Of a DNA stretch of 64,000 nucleotides, positions 49,900-58,801 are shown piece by piece. The notes under the pieces were generated by a model. That model saw nothing but the letters and a program-made list of their open reading frames with translations, was not told the origin of the DNA and made no database searches. The position numbers and the translations under genes are program-made. The stretch covers positions 558,001 through 622,000 of the forward strand of contig NZ_JPOF01000003.1 in assembly GCF_000733755.1 (NCBI RefSeq). The letters are read 5' to 3'. This stretch comes from Lachnoclostridium phytofermentans (GTDB taxonomy: Bacteria; Bacillota; Clostridia; Lachnospirales; Lachnospiraceae). Every line of letters starts with the position of its first letter. Within the stretch, counting starts at the first letter, position 1.

Positions 49900-51281
49900 A
49901 CAAACAGTTAAATGCTGATTTAGGGAATGGAAGTATAGGTAAGCTTCTTTTCCAACTTTCTGTTCCTGCTATTGCAGCACAAATTATCAACGTACTCTAC
50001 AATATGGTTGACCGAGCATATATCGGACATATCCCAGAGATAGGCTCACAAGCGTTAACCGGAGTTGGGGTGACCATGCCAGTAATCATGGCAATTAGTG
50101 CATTTGCGGCTTTAGTTGCTATGGGAAGTGCCCCAAGAGCGGGCATCATGTTAGGAAAAAAGGATTCCAACACGGCAGAAAAAATTCTTGGTAACTCTTT
50201 TTTCTCCTTAATAATCGTAGCTATCATATTAACCATAACTATATTACTCTTTGGCGAACCGATTTTAATGATATTTGGTGCCAGTGAGAATACAGTCGGA
50301 TATGCTCTCGACTACCTTAATATCTATGCAATTGGCACCATCTTTGTACAAATTACCCTTGGTATGAATGCTTTTATTTCCACTCAAGGCTTTGCTAAAA
50401 CAAGTATGTTGACGGTTGCAATCGGTGCCATTATCAACATTATCTTAGACCCTATCCTTATCTTTGGTTTTGATATGGGGGTTAAGGGTGCTGCCTTAGC
50501 AACAATATTATCACAAGGTGTATCCTGTTTCTGGGTAATTCGTTTCCTGACCTCAGAGAAAACAGTACTTCGAATTAAAAAGGAAAATGTGCAATTTAAT
50601 CCAAAGATTATGTTACCATGTATTGCCCTAGGCCTAGCACCATTTATTATGCAGTTTACAGAAGCCGTTATTGCTGTTTGTTTCAACTCAAACCTATATA
50701 AATATGGTGGTGACACCGCAGTTGGTGCAATGACTATCTTAACAAGTATCATGCAGTTTTCAATGTTACCACTACAAGGACTCACCCAGGGTTCACAACC
50801 GATTATTTCTTATAACTTTGGTGCTGGTAACTTTGATCGTATTAAGAAGACATTTAAACTCTTAGTTATTTCTTGTTTATCCTTTTCCACCTTAATTTGG
50901 GCTATTTCTATGTTTGCACCAAAACTATTTATTATGATATTTGCTAATTCGCCAGAGCTTATTGACTATTCGGTATGGGCTGTTCGTATCTATATGGCTG
51001 TTTCTTGTATCTTTGGCATTCAGATTGCTTGCCAGCAAACCTTTATAGCGATAGGAAATGCGAAAATAAGTATGTTCCTTGCTTTATTAAGAAAAGTATT
51101 TTTACTAATTCCACTTATCTTCATCCTACCAGCCTTTTTTGAGGATAAAGCATTTGCTGTTTTCCTAGCAGAGCCAATCGCAGATTTCTTTGCTGTGGTG
51201 ACTACAGCGTCGATGTTTATTTATACTTTTAAGAAGCTTGGTGTGAATAAGGAAAATGTCATGGATTCAACGAAGTCCTAA
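49896..51281 (+). CDS. MATE family efflux transporter
   Basis: This 461-aa protein has 12 predicted membrane helices in two homologous halves. It begins NGSIGKLLFQLSVPAIAAQIINVLYNMVDRAYIGHI, typical of MATE exporters, with the second half starting at ~235 (CIALGLAPFIMQFTEAVIAV). It exports cationic drugs or metabolites using Na+ or H+ gradients. It is coupled to the MarR gene upstream. Confidence 0.92.
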   Translation: MNKQLNADLGNGSIGKLLFQLSVPAIAAQIINVLYNMVDRAYIGHIPEIGSQALTGVGVTMPVIMAISAFAALVAMGSAPRAGIMLGKKDSNTAEKILGNSFFSLIIVAIILTITILLFGEPILMIFGASENTVGYALDYLNIYAIGTIFVQITLGMNAFISTQGFAKTSMLTVAIGAIINIILDPILIFGFDMGVKGAALATILSQGVSCFWVIRFLTSEKTVLRIKKENVQFNPKIMLPCIALGLAPFIMQFTEAVIAVCFNSNLYKYGGDTAVGAMTILTSIMQFSMLPLQGLTQGSQPIISYNFGAGNFDRIKKTFKLLVISCLSFSTLIWAISMFAPKLFIMIFANSPELIDYSVWAVRIYMAVSCIFGIQIACQQTFIAIGNAKISMFLALLRKVFLLIPLIFILPAFFEDKAFAVFLAEPIADFFAVVTTASMFIYTFKKLGVNKENVMDSTKS

Positions 51282-51332
51282 CTTGTGAGAGTTAAGAAGA
51301 AAACAAAACCGATTTGCTGACTGTTCGCAGAG

Positions 51333-51397
51333 GAGTGCGCATCTCTCGGAGAGTTTTTATTTATAGGAGATTACTCACAGAGTAATTTCCTGTTTAT
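51333..51397 (+). repeat. Two-hairpin dispersed element, copy A
   Basis: GAGTGCGCATCTCTCGGAGAG followed by AGGAGATTACTC...GAGTAATTTCCT. A diverged copy with compensating changes lies at 61423-61480. Confidence 0.7.
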
Positions 51398-51398
51398 T

Positions 51399-51517
51399 AA
51401 AAAGAGTGCTGTTATGATTTCATATGCACTATCTATTCAGGCAAGTACGCCAATAAAAACTTGTCACGAAGAAGGTAGCATATTAGAAGAAGAACAGCAC
51501 TCTTTTCATTTTTTAAA
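51399..51517 (+). repeat. ~115-bp hairpin repeat, left copy
   Basis: Outer arms AAGAGTGCTGTT / AACAGCACTCTT, with inner ATATGC/GCATAT and CAAGT/ACTTG, ending in TTTTCATTTTTT. It may terminate the MATE transcript. A related copy lies at 52477-52594 in the same orientation. Confidence 0.75.
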
Positions 51518-51690
51518 ACTTTGTACTAAATACATATATCTTCTTTTTTAGTTTACATATTGTCATTTATGACTATTGAATGCTAAATCTTTGTGCATAT
51601 TACGCATTTACATTTTATGTAATATATTGTAAACTAAAAACACATTAGCTAATGAAAATTCAGACGATATTTTAGGAGGTTTTATCAACA

Positions 51691-51813
51691 ATGGATAAGA
51701 GGATTATTACCCTTGATACAACAATGAAAGAACTTGCATCAGCTATAAAGACCTTCCAATATAATCAATATGACAGTACTTATCATTATGTAAATGATTT
51801 CTATCCAAGCTAA
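51691..51813 (+). CDS. Small ORF, 40 aa, unknown
   Basis: The ATG has AGGAGG 11 nt upstream, a little far. The product (MDKRIITLDTTMKELASAIK...) is soluble and Tyr-rich at its end. It overlaps the start of the next gene by 20 bp, as in a leader peptide or a translationally coupled pair. No family was recognised. It may be a decayed gene. Confidence 0.4.
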   Translation: MDKRIITLDTTMKELASAIKTFQYNQYDSTYHYVNDFYPS

Positions 51814-52390
51814 AAATAGCATGATGAAGAAAAAAATATATATTACTATAATAGCTTTTATGTTTTGTATAATAATAATTTTTGTAGGTAAATCATTAAA
51901 ACTAAACTCAATTGAAGATGAATCTACAAAAGAGATTGTATTCAATAAAATCTTAGATTCAAAGAATGTTACTGCGTTGGAATCTATAGAAATAGAAAAA
52001 GACGGAAAAACCTTTTTCTTAACTCTAACTGAAAATGAGGTTACAGTTATAGAGTTAGAACCTAGGAATGATTCTAATTGGAGAATGTCTGGAGAATATT
52101 GTATTGATAATATAGTATTACATGATTTTTTAGAGGTTAATGGATTATATTGGGACACTATACTTGTAGGCGATGGTACGTTACTAATTTATGGCATATG
52201 TAGTCTTGAACTTGGTATAAAAGAAATCAGAGCTATAGTATCAAGTAGGGATACTTACGTATACACCCTTGAAGACAATCGGCAATTGTTTTTCTTTGAT
52301 ATTAATGATAAAAATCCTTTAACAATAACCGTCCAAGGTATTAACGATTTTAATAGTGTTGTTGCAGAACATTTACGTTCAGAGTATTGA
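51794..52390 (+). CDS. Unknown signal-anchored protein
   Basis: This protein is up to 198 aa. An in-frame ATG at 51824 (MKKKIYITIIAFMFCIII) would remove ten unhelpful residues, but neither start has a clear ribosome site, so coupling to the small ORF is likely. One N-terminal helix (~12-30) anchors a ~165-residue extracytoplasmic, beta-rich domain. No family was recognised. It is flanked by two related ~115-bp repeats and looks like accessory DNA. Confidence 0.5.
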   Translation: MISIQAKNSMMKKKIYITIIAFMFCIIIIFVGKSLKLNSIEDESTKEIVFNKILDSKNVTALESIEIEKDGKTFFLTLTENEVTVIELEPRNDSNWRMSGEYCIDNIVLHDFLEVNGLYWDTILVGDGTLLIYGICSLELGIKEIRAIVSSRDTYVYTLEDNRQLFFFDINDKNPLTITVQGINDFNSVVAEHLRSEY

Positions 52391-52476
52391 TAAAAACCAT
52401 TTGTTAAAGAAGGTATCTCTAACATTATTTAATGACTTTTTAGATACCCTCATACCATTCCAACAATTTTTCATAG

Positions 52477-52594
52477 AAAAGAGAGCTGTTATGATTTAAT
52501 ATGCACTCTTCTAGGCAGACAAGTTTACTAATAAAATACTTGTCACTTAGGAGGTAGTGTATCAAAATAAGAACAGCACTCTTTTCATTTTTTA
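52477..52594 (+). repeat. ~115-bp hairpin repeat, right copy
   Basis: Starts AAAAGAGAGCTGTTATGATT and ends AACAGCACTCTTTTCATTTT. It shares most of its length with 51399-51517, in direct orientation. It ends a few bases before the ligase stop codon. Confidence 0.75.
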
Positions 52595-52596
52595 AC

Positions 52597-53553
52597 TTAA
52601 TACATACTAAAATCTTTAGCCTCTTTTCTAACTGTACAATCCATCGGAGCCTTATCATCTCGAAATCCTTTGAATACAGGTTGTCTAAAAGAGTCTTTTT
52701 CACTAGGCATCGATTCCACGATACCAACTAATTCTGGTTTTAACCAAATTGTATTCTCATTTCCTTTGGGTATATATCCAAAAGGACTTTCTGTTATGGC
52801 TGTGTATTTTCTTTGCTCTAATGCTCTAATACTTACCCCAAGCGTTACATGCCCTTTATAAACTAATACACCACCATCATATTGCCCTAACGCTAAACTA
52901 ACCCACTGATTGTCTTTAATACTATACCCACAAATAACACAATCGTCGGAGGCCATGATTTTACACTTAATCCAATCTTTCGTTCTTTTATCAAACCAGT
53001 ATTTACTCTCTTTCTTCTTAGCAACAATACCCTCTAAATTCTTTTCTTTCGCTAATTGAAATAATGAAATTCCTTGTGTCTCAATAAATCTTGAAATCGC
53101 AAGGCGTTCATTTTCTGCAATTACTTCATTTAATAGCTGCTTTCTCTCTAATAATGGTAATTCATTGACCTGATGATCGGTTAAGTATAGGATATCAAAA
53201 GCTACAAAACTAGCAGGATACTTAGACTTTGCCAACTGTATTTTAAAAGGGTCTGATAGAAGTGCTCTCTTTTGTACTTCAAAGAAGTCTGGAGATCCAT
53301 TCTTTAATACGATCAATTCACCATCTAAGATACACCTATTTCTAGCTGCCTTATGAATTTCACCAAGTTCGGGTACTTTGGGTAATAATCTCATATCGCG
53401 TTTATTTCTTAATTCTGTTCCTGCAGCGTCAAGATAAGCGATACAACGTATCCCATCTAGTTTTAACTCATAGATATGCTCGGTTGAGTCGAAGGGCTCC
53501 GTCATCTCGCTAATTAACATAGGTTTGATCGCCTTATAATCAAAGATGTCCAT
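52597..53553 (-). CDS. ATP-dependent DNA ligase (LigD ligase-domain type)
   Basis: This 318-aa ATP-dependent ligase has the nucleotidyl motif YELKLDGIRC (Lys31), CILDGELIV, FVAFDILYL, LEGIVAKKKESKYW and KDWIKCK. The C-terminal OB domain (VICGYSIKDNQWVSLALGQYDG) is present. It lacks the polymerase and nuclease domains of full LigD. With Ku it would form a minimal non-homologous end-joining pair. It overlaps the Ku stop codon by one base (TAATG). Confidence 0.88.
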   Translation of the reverse strand: MDIFDYKAIKPMLISEMTEPFDSTEHIYELKLDGIRCIAYLDAAGTELRNKRDMRLLPKVPELGEIHKAARNRCILDGELIVLKNGSPDFFEVQKRALLSDPFKIQLAKSKYPASFVAFDILYLTDHQVNELPLLERKQLLNEVIAENERLAISRFIETQGISLFQLAKEKNLEGIVAKKKESKYWFDKRTKDWIKCKIMASDDCVICGYSIKDNQWVSLALGQYDGGVLVYKGHVTLGVSIRALEQRKYTAITESPFGYIPKGNENTIWLKPELVGIVESMPSEKDSFRQPVFKGFRDDKAPMDCTVRKEAKDFSMY

Positions 53554-54335
53554 TATGCTGTCCCCGCAAATGGGTTGTTCTTATTCATTTCGATTGTCTT
53601 CTTTAATGCATCCATAAAATCAATGACATTATCCGGTCTGTTCTCATCCACATCTACAATCTCTTGACCCTCGATCTTTTTCTGGATAGCTTCTCGAAGC
53701 CTCTCCTGGTACTCATCGTGGTACGCTGATATGTCAAATTCCTTCGTCATGGATGAAATCAAGGTTTTTGCCATCATAAGTTCATTCTCATCAAGCTCTA
53801 CTTTTGCTTGTAGCTTCGGTATTTCTTGAATCTCTTCTTGATAATAAAGCATCTTTGCAATAATCCCGTCATCGGTTGGATAAAGAACGATGAGGGATTC
53901 ATTCGTTCCAATGACTGTTTTAGCGATTGCTACCTTTTCTTCTGTTAATAGTGCTTGACGAAATAGTTCGAATGCTTTTTCTCCACCTGTATGTGGTACA
54001 ACATAATAATTCTTTTCAAAATAAATGGAATCGACATCTTCCATCTTTGCAAAATGAAGAACATGAATTGTTTTATCCTTCTTCGTCTTTATCTTTTCTA
54101 GTTCTTCTTCTGTAATTGTTACATAACGATCCTTCTCAAACTCATACCCTTTGATAATATCATCGGTTTTTACTTCTTTGTTACAGGAAGGGCAATATTT
54201 CTTATATCGTACTCTTTGATGGGTATCCTTGCACAACTGATTAAAGCTAATACTAATATCTCTTGTTGTTTTAAATAAATCCACTGGGATATAAATTAAC
54301 CCAACCGAAATTGCACTTTTATGTGCTACTGCCAT
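53553..54335 (-). CDS. Ku-like DNA end-binding protein
   Basis: This 260-aa bacterial Ku binds double-strand break ends and recruits the ligase. It shows KSAISVGLIYIPVDL, the zinc-like YKKYCPSCNKEV, the core GYEFEKDRYVTITEEELEKI, and the C-terminal bridging region LMMAKTLISSM. I chose the ATG at 54335 because GGAGGTG precedes it. It is first in the two-gene NHEJ operon. Confidence 0.92.
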   Translation of the reverse strand: MAVAHKSAISVGLIYIPVDLFKTTRDISISFNQLCKDTHQRVRYKKYCPSCNKEVKTDDIIKGYEFEKDRYVTITEEELEKIKTKKDKTIHVLHFAKMEDVDSIYFEKNYYVVPHTGGEKAFELFRQALLTEEKVAIAKTVIGTNESLIVLYPTDDGIIAKMLYYQEEIQEIPKLQAKVELDENELMMAKTLISSMTKEFDISAYHDEYQERLREAIQKKIEGQEIVDVDENRPDNVIDFMDALKKTIEMNKNNPFAGTA

Positions 54336-54477
54336 GAAAATCACCTCCAATGGTAGTATGTTATGTTCGGTTGGGTTCTATGTAGATAATATTAAAATGT
54401 GATTGCTAATAAACTTAATTTATCTTATGAATAAAAAGCAATTACAGGAAATTTGTTTATATATATTTATTAATAAC

Positions 54478-54690
54478 TCAACTTACCCAGCTTGAAAATC
54501 CAGCTGCGAAAGCGATATTTTTGTTACTCCTTGCTTTTCAAGGAAAAAACTTATATCGATTCCTGAATTCCAAACGTAACGAGTGTGCTGTCTCCAAGAA
54601 TACTTACTATAGATTTCTTAACACCTCTACCTATAACTGGCGTCGCTTTCTGGCAATGCTATCTGCGAAAGTTATTTCTTCGTTCAGCAA
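54478..54690 (+). pseudogene. IS4-type transposase fragment, N-terminal part
   Basis: This frame reads ITQLTQLENPAAKAIFLLLL, then AFQGKNLYRFLNSKRNECAV, TYYRFLNTSTYNWRRFLAML and SAKVISSF, the N-terminal part of an IS4-family transposase. It then stops matching. Its last 76 bp (54613-54688) recur at 56166-56241. The rest of 54351-55026 is AT-rich without a gene. Confidence 0.75.
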
Positions 54691-55026
54691 GTTTAGGTGT
54701 GCAACCATGACACCCAAATTATGATATAAAAGATTAAGTTATGGAAAACAAGATATTATATTACAATATAATCTACGCCTAAGGTATGATGGGTAGAACT
54801 TACTTTTTCAGTTGAATTATTTTTGTAAAATATATGCAATTTTATTGTATCAAAAATTATACTATGATATGATTATTGTAACATAATTCCAATAGTGCTT
54901 AAATGAGATTTGCTATTTTAATAACTAATGGAGGTGGTTACATGATTGTATAAGAAAATCAAAGTGAATTGCTGTTTCATAAGAATTTATAAACACAACC
55001 TTATAATGAAAATATGGAGGACTTAA

Positions 55027-55461
55027 TTGATAAATAATATTACTAAAAAAACATTAAGTGTTATTTTTGCTACAGTTTTATTGGTAGTAATTGCTTTACC
55101 TGATATGGTATTTGCTACAGAGAATACCAATGATTGCACCTCTAGCTGTGACCATGATCACGGTACTGATTATATTGAAGGTCAAGAGATTACATGGGAA
55201 CAAGAAGTCATTGTAGAAGTGAGTAGTGAAGAAGAATTTTTACTCTATCCGAAGAATCTAAACTACAAATATACTTTTGTTATTACAAGGCCTTCGTTAA
55301 CTAGAGCGGTTTGTTATAATTGTGGCAAATCAGCGATGTCAACTGTGACATATAAAGAACAAGCTTCCGGATCTGCAAGGATGTGCCCGATAATAAAAAA
55401 TGGATTTACTGATCTTTTGTGTAGCTGGAATAATAATTCATATGAGCGGTGTATGATGTAA
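55027..55461 (+). CDS. Secreted small cysteine-containing protein, unknown
   Basis: This 144-aa protein starts at a TTG with GGAGG 6 nt upstream. It has a signal peptide (~1-30, cleavage after VFA), then CTSSCDHDHGTD, an acidic middle and a C-terminal half with CYNCGKSAM, CPI, LCSW and RCMM: seven Cys in the mature part, suggesting disulfides or metal binding. No family was recognised. It is upstream of a lipoprotein gene (60-bp gap) and both lie between transposase fragments. Confidence 0.55.
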   Translation: MINNITKKTLSVIFATVLLVVIALPDMVFATENTNDCTSSCDHDHGTDYIEGQEITWEQEVIVEVSSEEEFLLYPKNLNYKYTFVITRPSLTRAVCYNCGKSAMSTVTYKEQASGSARMCPIIKNGFTDLLCSWNNNSYERCMM

Positions 55462-55521
55462 AGCATGAAACGATTTCTTACGAAACATAGGAATAAATGT
55501 CTTTGGAAATAGGAGAATTAC

Positions 55522-56136
55522 ATGAAAAAATATATATCCTATCTATTAGCAGTTACTATATATCTTGGTTTATTATCAGGATGTAAAAAACAAACCTTAC
55601 CCGTACCAGAATATCCGTTGAAATCTGATACAATTGCCGAAGCGTTACAAGAATGGGGTCTATCTTGTATAATAGAAGAAGATAAAGCAGCGGCAGAGAT
55701 TCTTAAAGGACAATCTCTGTACAACATTTATGATACGGAAACTGGAGTGTTCGTAGCAGGTGTTTCAAGTAATTATAAAGACGGAGAACGAATTATTTAT
55801 ATTACCTTTCCATCCTTTTATATGGATAACACGATTGGATCACAGGACTACGAAAATGCCATTACATTTGCAACCCTGATGTTTGGTGGATTTCAAAGTA
55901 AAGAACAGGTATATAATAAGTTTAACAAAGAATATGACAAGAAAAATACCATAAGGGGACAAAGTGAGAATGGTGTTACAAGCTCGTATTCCCATGAGGG
56001 AGCTTCCCGTTGGGAGAGATTAATTGATGGTAACACCTGCCAGATAACGCTAGTTCAGCCCAAGTTAAGTGAAACACAGGAATATATAGAAACGATTTTA
56101 TTTGCTAGCGATTGGAATACCTTCCATTCGGAATAA
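55522..56136 (+). CDS. Lipoprotein of unknown function
   Basis: This 204-aa protein has a signal peptide and lipobox LLSGC (Cys21), then a compact domain of ~180 residues: KSDTIAEALQEWGLSCIIEED near the start, and DGERIIYITFPSFYMDN. No family was recognised. GGAG precedes the ATG. It forms a pair with the secreted cysteine protein upstream, bounded by IS4 remnants on both sides. Confidence 0.6.
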   Translation: MKKYISYLLAVTIYLGLLSGCKKQTLPVPEYPLKSDTIAEALQEWGLSCIIEEDKAAAEILKGQSLYNIYDTETGVFVAGVSSNYKDGERIIYITFPSFYMDNTIGSQDYENAITFATLMFGGFQSKEQVYNKFNKEYDKKNTIRGQSENGVTSSYSHEGASRWERLIDGNTCQITLVQPKLSETQEYIETILFASDWNTFHSE

Positions 56137-56165
56137 TTGATTGTATTCTTACCATAAAAAATACA

Positions 56166-56670
56166 ATTTCTTAACACCTCTACCTATAACTGGCGTCACT
56201 TTATGGCAATGCTATCTGCGAAAGTTATTTCTTCGTTCAGCGGAACGGGTTAAGGTCTTTATTCTGGATGATTCTATTGTCACCAGAAATCGAAGCAAGT
56301 CTGTCGATTTACTGGCTACGGTTTTTGACCATGCATCCCATAAGTTTCAGAAAGGATTTACCATGCTGACTCTTGGATGGTCAGATGGTATAGTTTTATC
56401 CTTGTTGATTTTTCCATGATGTCCTCTGCTAATGAAGAGAACCGCATTCAAGTTATAAAATTGCAACTCCAGCAATGGATTGACAGTCAGGTCTCATTTA
56501 TTAAGGCTTTGTTCATAAATTTAATCCCTCCACTCCAACATCAACCTATAAAAAGAATATTACTCAATACATTGAGCAGTAAAAGTACTACAATAGATAT
56601 CCTATATCCAGCTATATCACTTAGGAATCAACAAATTTTGGTTAATATTAAAACAATTAAAACAATTTAG
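56166..56670 (+). pseudogene. IS4-type transposase fragment, middle and C-terminal part, frameshifted
   Basis: The frame opens with FLNTSTYNWRHFMAMLSAKV and continues VFILDDSIVTRNRSKSVDLL, ATVFDHASHKFQKGFTMLTL and GWSDG, the IS4 catalytic DDS region. It then shifts frame near 56380 (LVDFSMMSSANEENRIQ) and decays. Its first 76 bp duplicate 54613-54688 with two mismatches. It is not functional. Confidence 0.75.
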
Positions 56671-56746
56671 TGAATTTTTGATTTAACTGTTGCATTTTAC
56701 TTCTTTATATGGTATTATACAAATCGGACGTGATGTTTAACGTTAA

Positions 56747-56819
56747 GCTGCCATGGCTCAGTCGGTAGAGCGTCGCCTTGGTAAGGCGGAGGTCGGCGGT
56801 TCAAGTCCGCTTGGCAGCT
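56747..56819 (+). tRNA. tRNA-Thr (anticodon GGT)
   Basis: A complete 73-nt cloverleaf: acceptor GCTGCCA/TGGCAGC, D arm GCTC...GAGC, anticodon stem TCGCC/GGCGG with loop TTGGTAA, T arm GGCGG TTCAAGT CCGCT. CCA is not encoded. The anticodon GGT reads ACC/ACT. Confidence 0.95.
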
Positions 56820-56826
56820 CTCTTAG

Positions 56827-56853
56827 AAACCCTTGTAAAATCAAGGGTTTTTT
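56827..56853 (+). terminator. tRNA-Thr terminator
   Basis: AAACCCTTG / CAAGGGTTT stem followed by a T run. Confidence 0.8.
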
Positions 56854-56929
56854 GTGATTTTAAGGGTAAGAAAAAGCACTCAGTGAAGGGTGCTTCTCAT
56901 GTTTAAATGCAATAATATCGTATGTTTTC

Positions 56930-57571
56930 TTAAGATTTCCCCTGCAAATCTTTCAGTGCAGTATTTAGCTTACGCTTGATACGCTGCAAGCCATTATCGA
57001 TTGCTTTTGGTTCTTTCTGTAACATCTGTGCAATTTTACTGTAGCTATAGTCATTGAGATATAAAGTAAGGATCTTCTTCTCAAAAGAGCTTAAGGAGTC
57101 CATCAGTTTCGTCTCTAATTGTGATGTATTCTCTCTGTCAATTAGCATCTCCTCAGGATTCATACTCCTAGCATGAGCCAAATGAGCCACATAAGAGATA
57201 GAATTAGCACCTTCTGCATCATCATTGTAATTTGAACTATCGATGGAGATATAGTTATTTAGTGGCTGATTCTTTTTGGTATTTGAATTCTTAATGGCTG
57301 TATACATCTGCCTTGAAACGCATAAATCAGCAAAGGTAAGAAAGGAAGCTTCTTTCTCCTTCTGATAATCACGAATCGCTTTGTATAAGCCTATCATTCC
57401 TTCCTGGATTAAGTCATCCCTGTCTCCGCCTATCAAAAACAATGCTTTCGCTTTCTTACGCACTAAATTCTTGTATTTGTCAATTAAATAATCCATCGCC
57501 AGGCGGTCATCCCCGCGAATGAGCGAAATGATTTCTTCATCGCTAACCATTTCATACTGCTTCTTGGACAT
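56930..57571 (-). CDS. sigH: RNA polymerase sigma-H (Spo0H) type factor
   Basis: This 213-aa sigma-70 family factor has region 2 (AMDYLIDKYKNLVRKKAKALFLIGGDRDDLIQEGMIGLYKAI) and region 4 (FEKKILTLYLNDYSYSKIAQMLQKEPKAIDNGLQRIKRKL). The length and the GGDRDDLIQEG motif match SigH, which directs early stationary-phase and sporulation genes. I chose the ATG at 57571 (AAGGAGGGGG upstream). It follows the rlmB gene as in many Firmicutes, but a terminator and a tandem array lie between. Confidence 0.9.
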   Translation of the reverse strand: MSKKQYEMVSDEEIISLIRGDDRLAMDYLIDKYKNLVRKKAKALFLIGGDRDDLIQEGMIGLYKAIRDYQKEKEASFLTFADLCVSRQMYTAIKNSNTKKNQPLNNYISIDSSNYNDDAEGANSISYVAHLAHARSMNPEEMLIDRENTSQLETKLMDSLSSFEKKILTLYLNDYSYSKIAQMLQKEPKAIDNGLQRIKRKLNTALKDLQGKS

Positions 57572-57757
57572 TGCTCCCCCTCCTTGTGGTAAATTATTCA
57601 TATCTTTCTTATTTTTGGCTACTGTTATCCACTCTACCTGCTAATTTTCTCACTTCAATCCACTTTTTATTGTTTCTATCCACATTGAGACGAAGCCAGT
57701 TGATTTTAAAATGAAAGTCTTCTGAATATTTGTATCTTTAATATTAATCAATATTGA

Positions 57758-57800
57758 AAGAAAAGTAAACCGCCTCAATAAAAAATATCGGCGGTCTACA
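57758..57800 (-). terminator. Terminator of the cysE-cysS-mrnC-rlmB operon
   Basis: GTAGACCGCC / GGCGGTTTAC stem (57799-57765 on the minus strand) followed by TTTTCTTTC. Confidence 0.8.
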
Positions 57801-57802
57801 TT

Positions 57803-57905
57803 TTCATTTTACAAAACTTATTAATTTTGTAAAACCTCTTAATTTTGTAAATCTTATTAATTTTACAAAACTTCTTTATTTTTAAAACTTCTTTCTCTAT
57901 TTTGC
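57803..57905. repeat. 18-bp tandem array running into the rlmB stop
   Basis: About five to six units of TTTTACAAAACTTATTAA and variants. The last, most diverged unit (TTTTGCAAAGCTTCT) is the end of the rlmB coding region itself, so the array may have grown from the gene's 3' end. Confidence 0.8.
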
Positions 57906-58643
57906 AAAGCTTCTCTGTCTAACAATTTCATATGTTAAAACACCCATAGCTACCGATGCATTCAGTGAATCAATATCACCTACCATAGGAATCTTGGTTA
58001 CGAAGTCACATTTTTCCTTTACAAGACGTGAAACTCCCTCTCCTTCACTACCAATTACTAAGCCAATTGGTCCTGTTAGATTCTGGCGGTACATCACTTC
58101 ACCGCTCATGTCAGCACATACAAACCATAAGCCCTTTTGTTTTAAATCCTCCATCGTAGCAACAAGATTGGTAACCTTTGCTACCGGAGTATAATTGATT
58201 GCTCCTGCGCTTACCTTAGCTACAGTAGCTGTAAGCCCTACTGCACGACGCTTGGGAATAATGATACCATGTGCTCCTGCTTGATTTGCAGTTCGAAGCA
58301 TTGCACCTAAGTTATGAGGGTCTTCAATACCATCTAATATAATTAAGAATGGTGCTTCTCCCTTCGCTTTTGCAGCTTCTAACAAATCATCAACTTCTGC
58401 ATATTCATAAGCAGCTGCGTATGCAATAACCCCTTGATGTTTTCCTTCTTCCGACATCTGGTCAAGACGTTCCTTCTTAACGAAGGTAATGATGGTATCC
58501 GTCTTCTTTGCCTCTCTTAAAATAGATTTAATTGGACCATCCTGACAACCGTCCAAAATGAATAATCGGTCTATTGTTTTTCCAGCGCGAAATGCTTCTA
58601 ATACAGCATTTCTACCTACCATTGTTAATTCCTCGTATCTCAT
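57897..58643 (-). CDS. rlmB: 23S rRNA (guanosine-2'-O-)-methyltransferase RlmB (SpoU family)
   Basis: This 248-aa SPOUT methyltransferase probably methylates G2251 of 23S rRNA. The N-terminal substrate-binding domain (VGRNAVLEAFRAGKTIDRLFI) is followed by the knotted catalytic domain with LDGIEDPHNLGAMLRTANQAG, LVIGSEGEGVSRLVKEKCD and IPMVGDIDSLNASVAMGVLTYE. GGAGG precedes the ATG. It is last of the operon before a terminator. Confidence 0.93.
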   Translation of the reverse strand: MRYEELTMVGRNAVLEAFRAGKTIDRLFILDGCQDGPIKSILREAKKTDTIITFVKKERLDQMSEEGKHQGVIAYAAAYEYAEVDDLLEAAKAKGEAPFLIILDGIEDPHNLGAMLRTANQAGAHGIIIPKRRAVGLTATVAKVSAGAINYTPVAKVTNLVATMEDLKQKGLWFVCADMSGEVMYRQNLTGPIGLVIGSEGEGVSRLVKEKCDFVTKIPMVGDIDSLNASVAMGVLTYEIVRQRSFAK

Positions 58644-58801
58644 TTAACCTCCATGATTAAAGTATGAATCATTTTCTTCATACTCTCTAACATACCGCTT
58701 TAGCGGCTTAAGCATCCTTATGTGTACTATTTTATTAATTAAATCCTATGATTCTACTTTTTTCCATCACAAATGACAGCCATTACTTCGCTTTCCTATC
58801 A

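Noticed and set aside
52440-52727. 95-aa minus-strand ORF over the end of the ligase gene
   Set aside because: It is a shadow overlapping the ligase C-terminus and the right 115-bp repeat, with no ribosome site.
56870-56905. Further copy of the dispersed palindrome near tRNA-Thr
   Set aside because: AAGAAAAAGCACTCAGTG resembles the first half, but the second half is different. It is an ordinary hairpin downstream of sigH.
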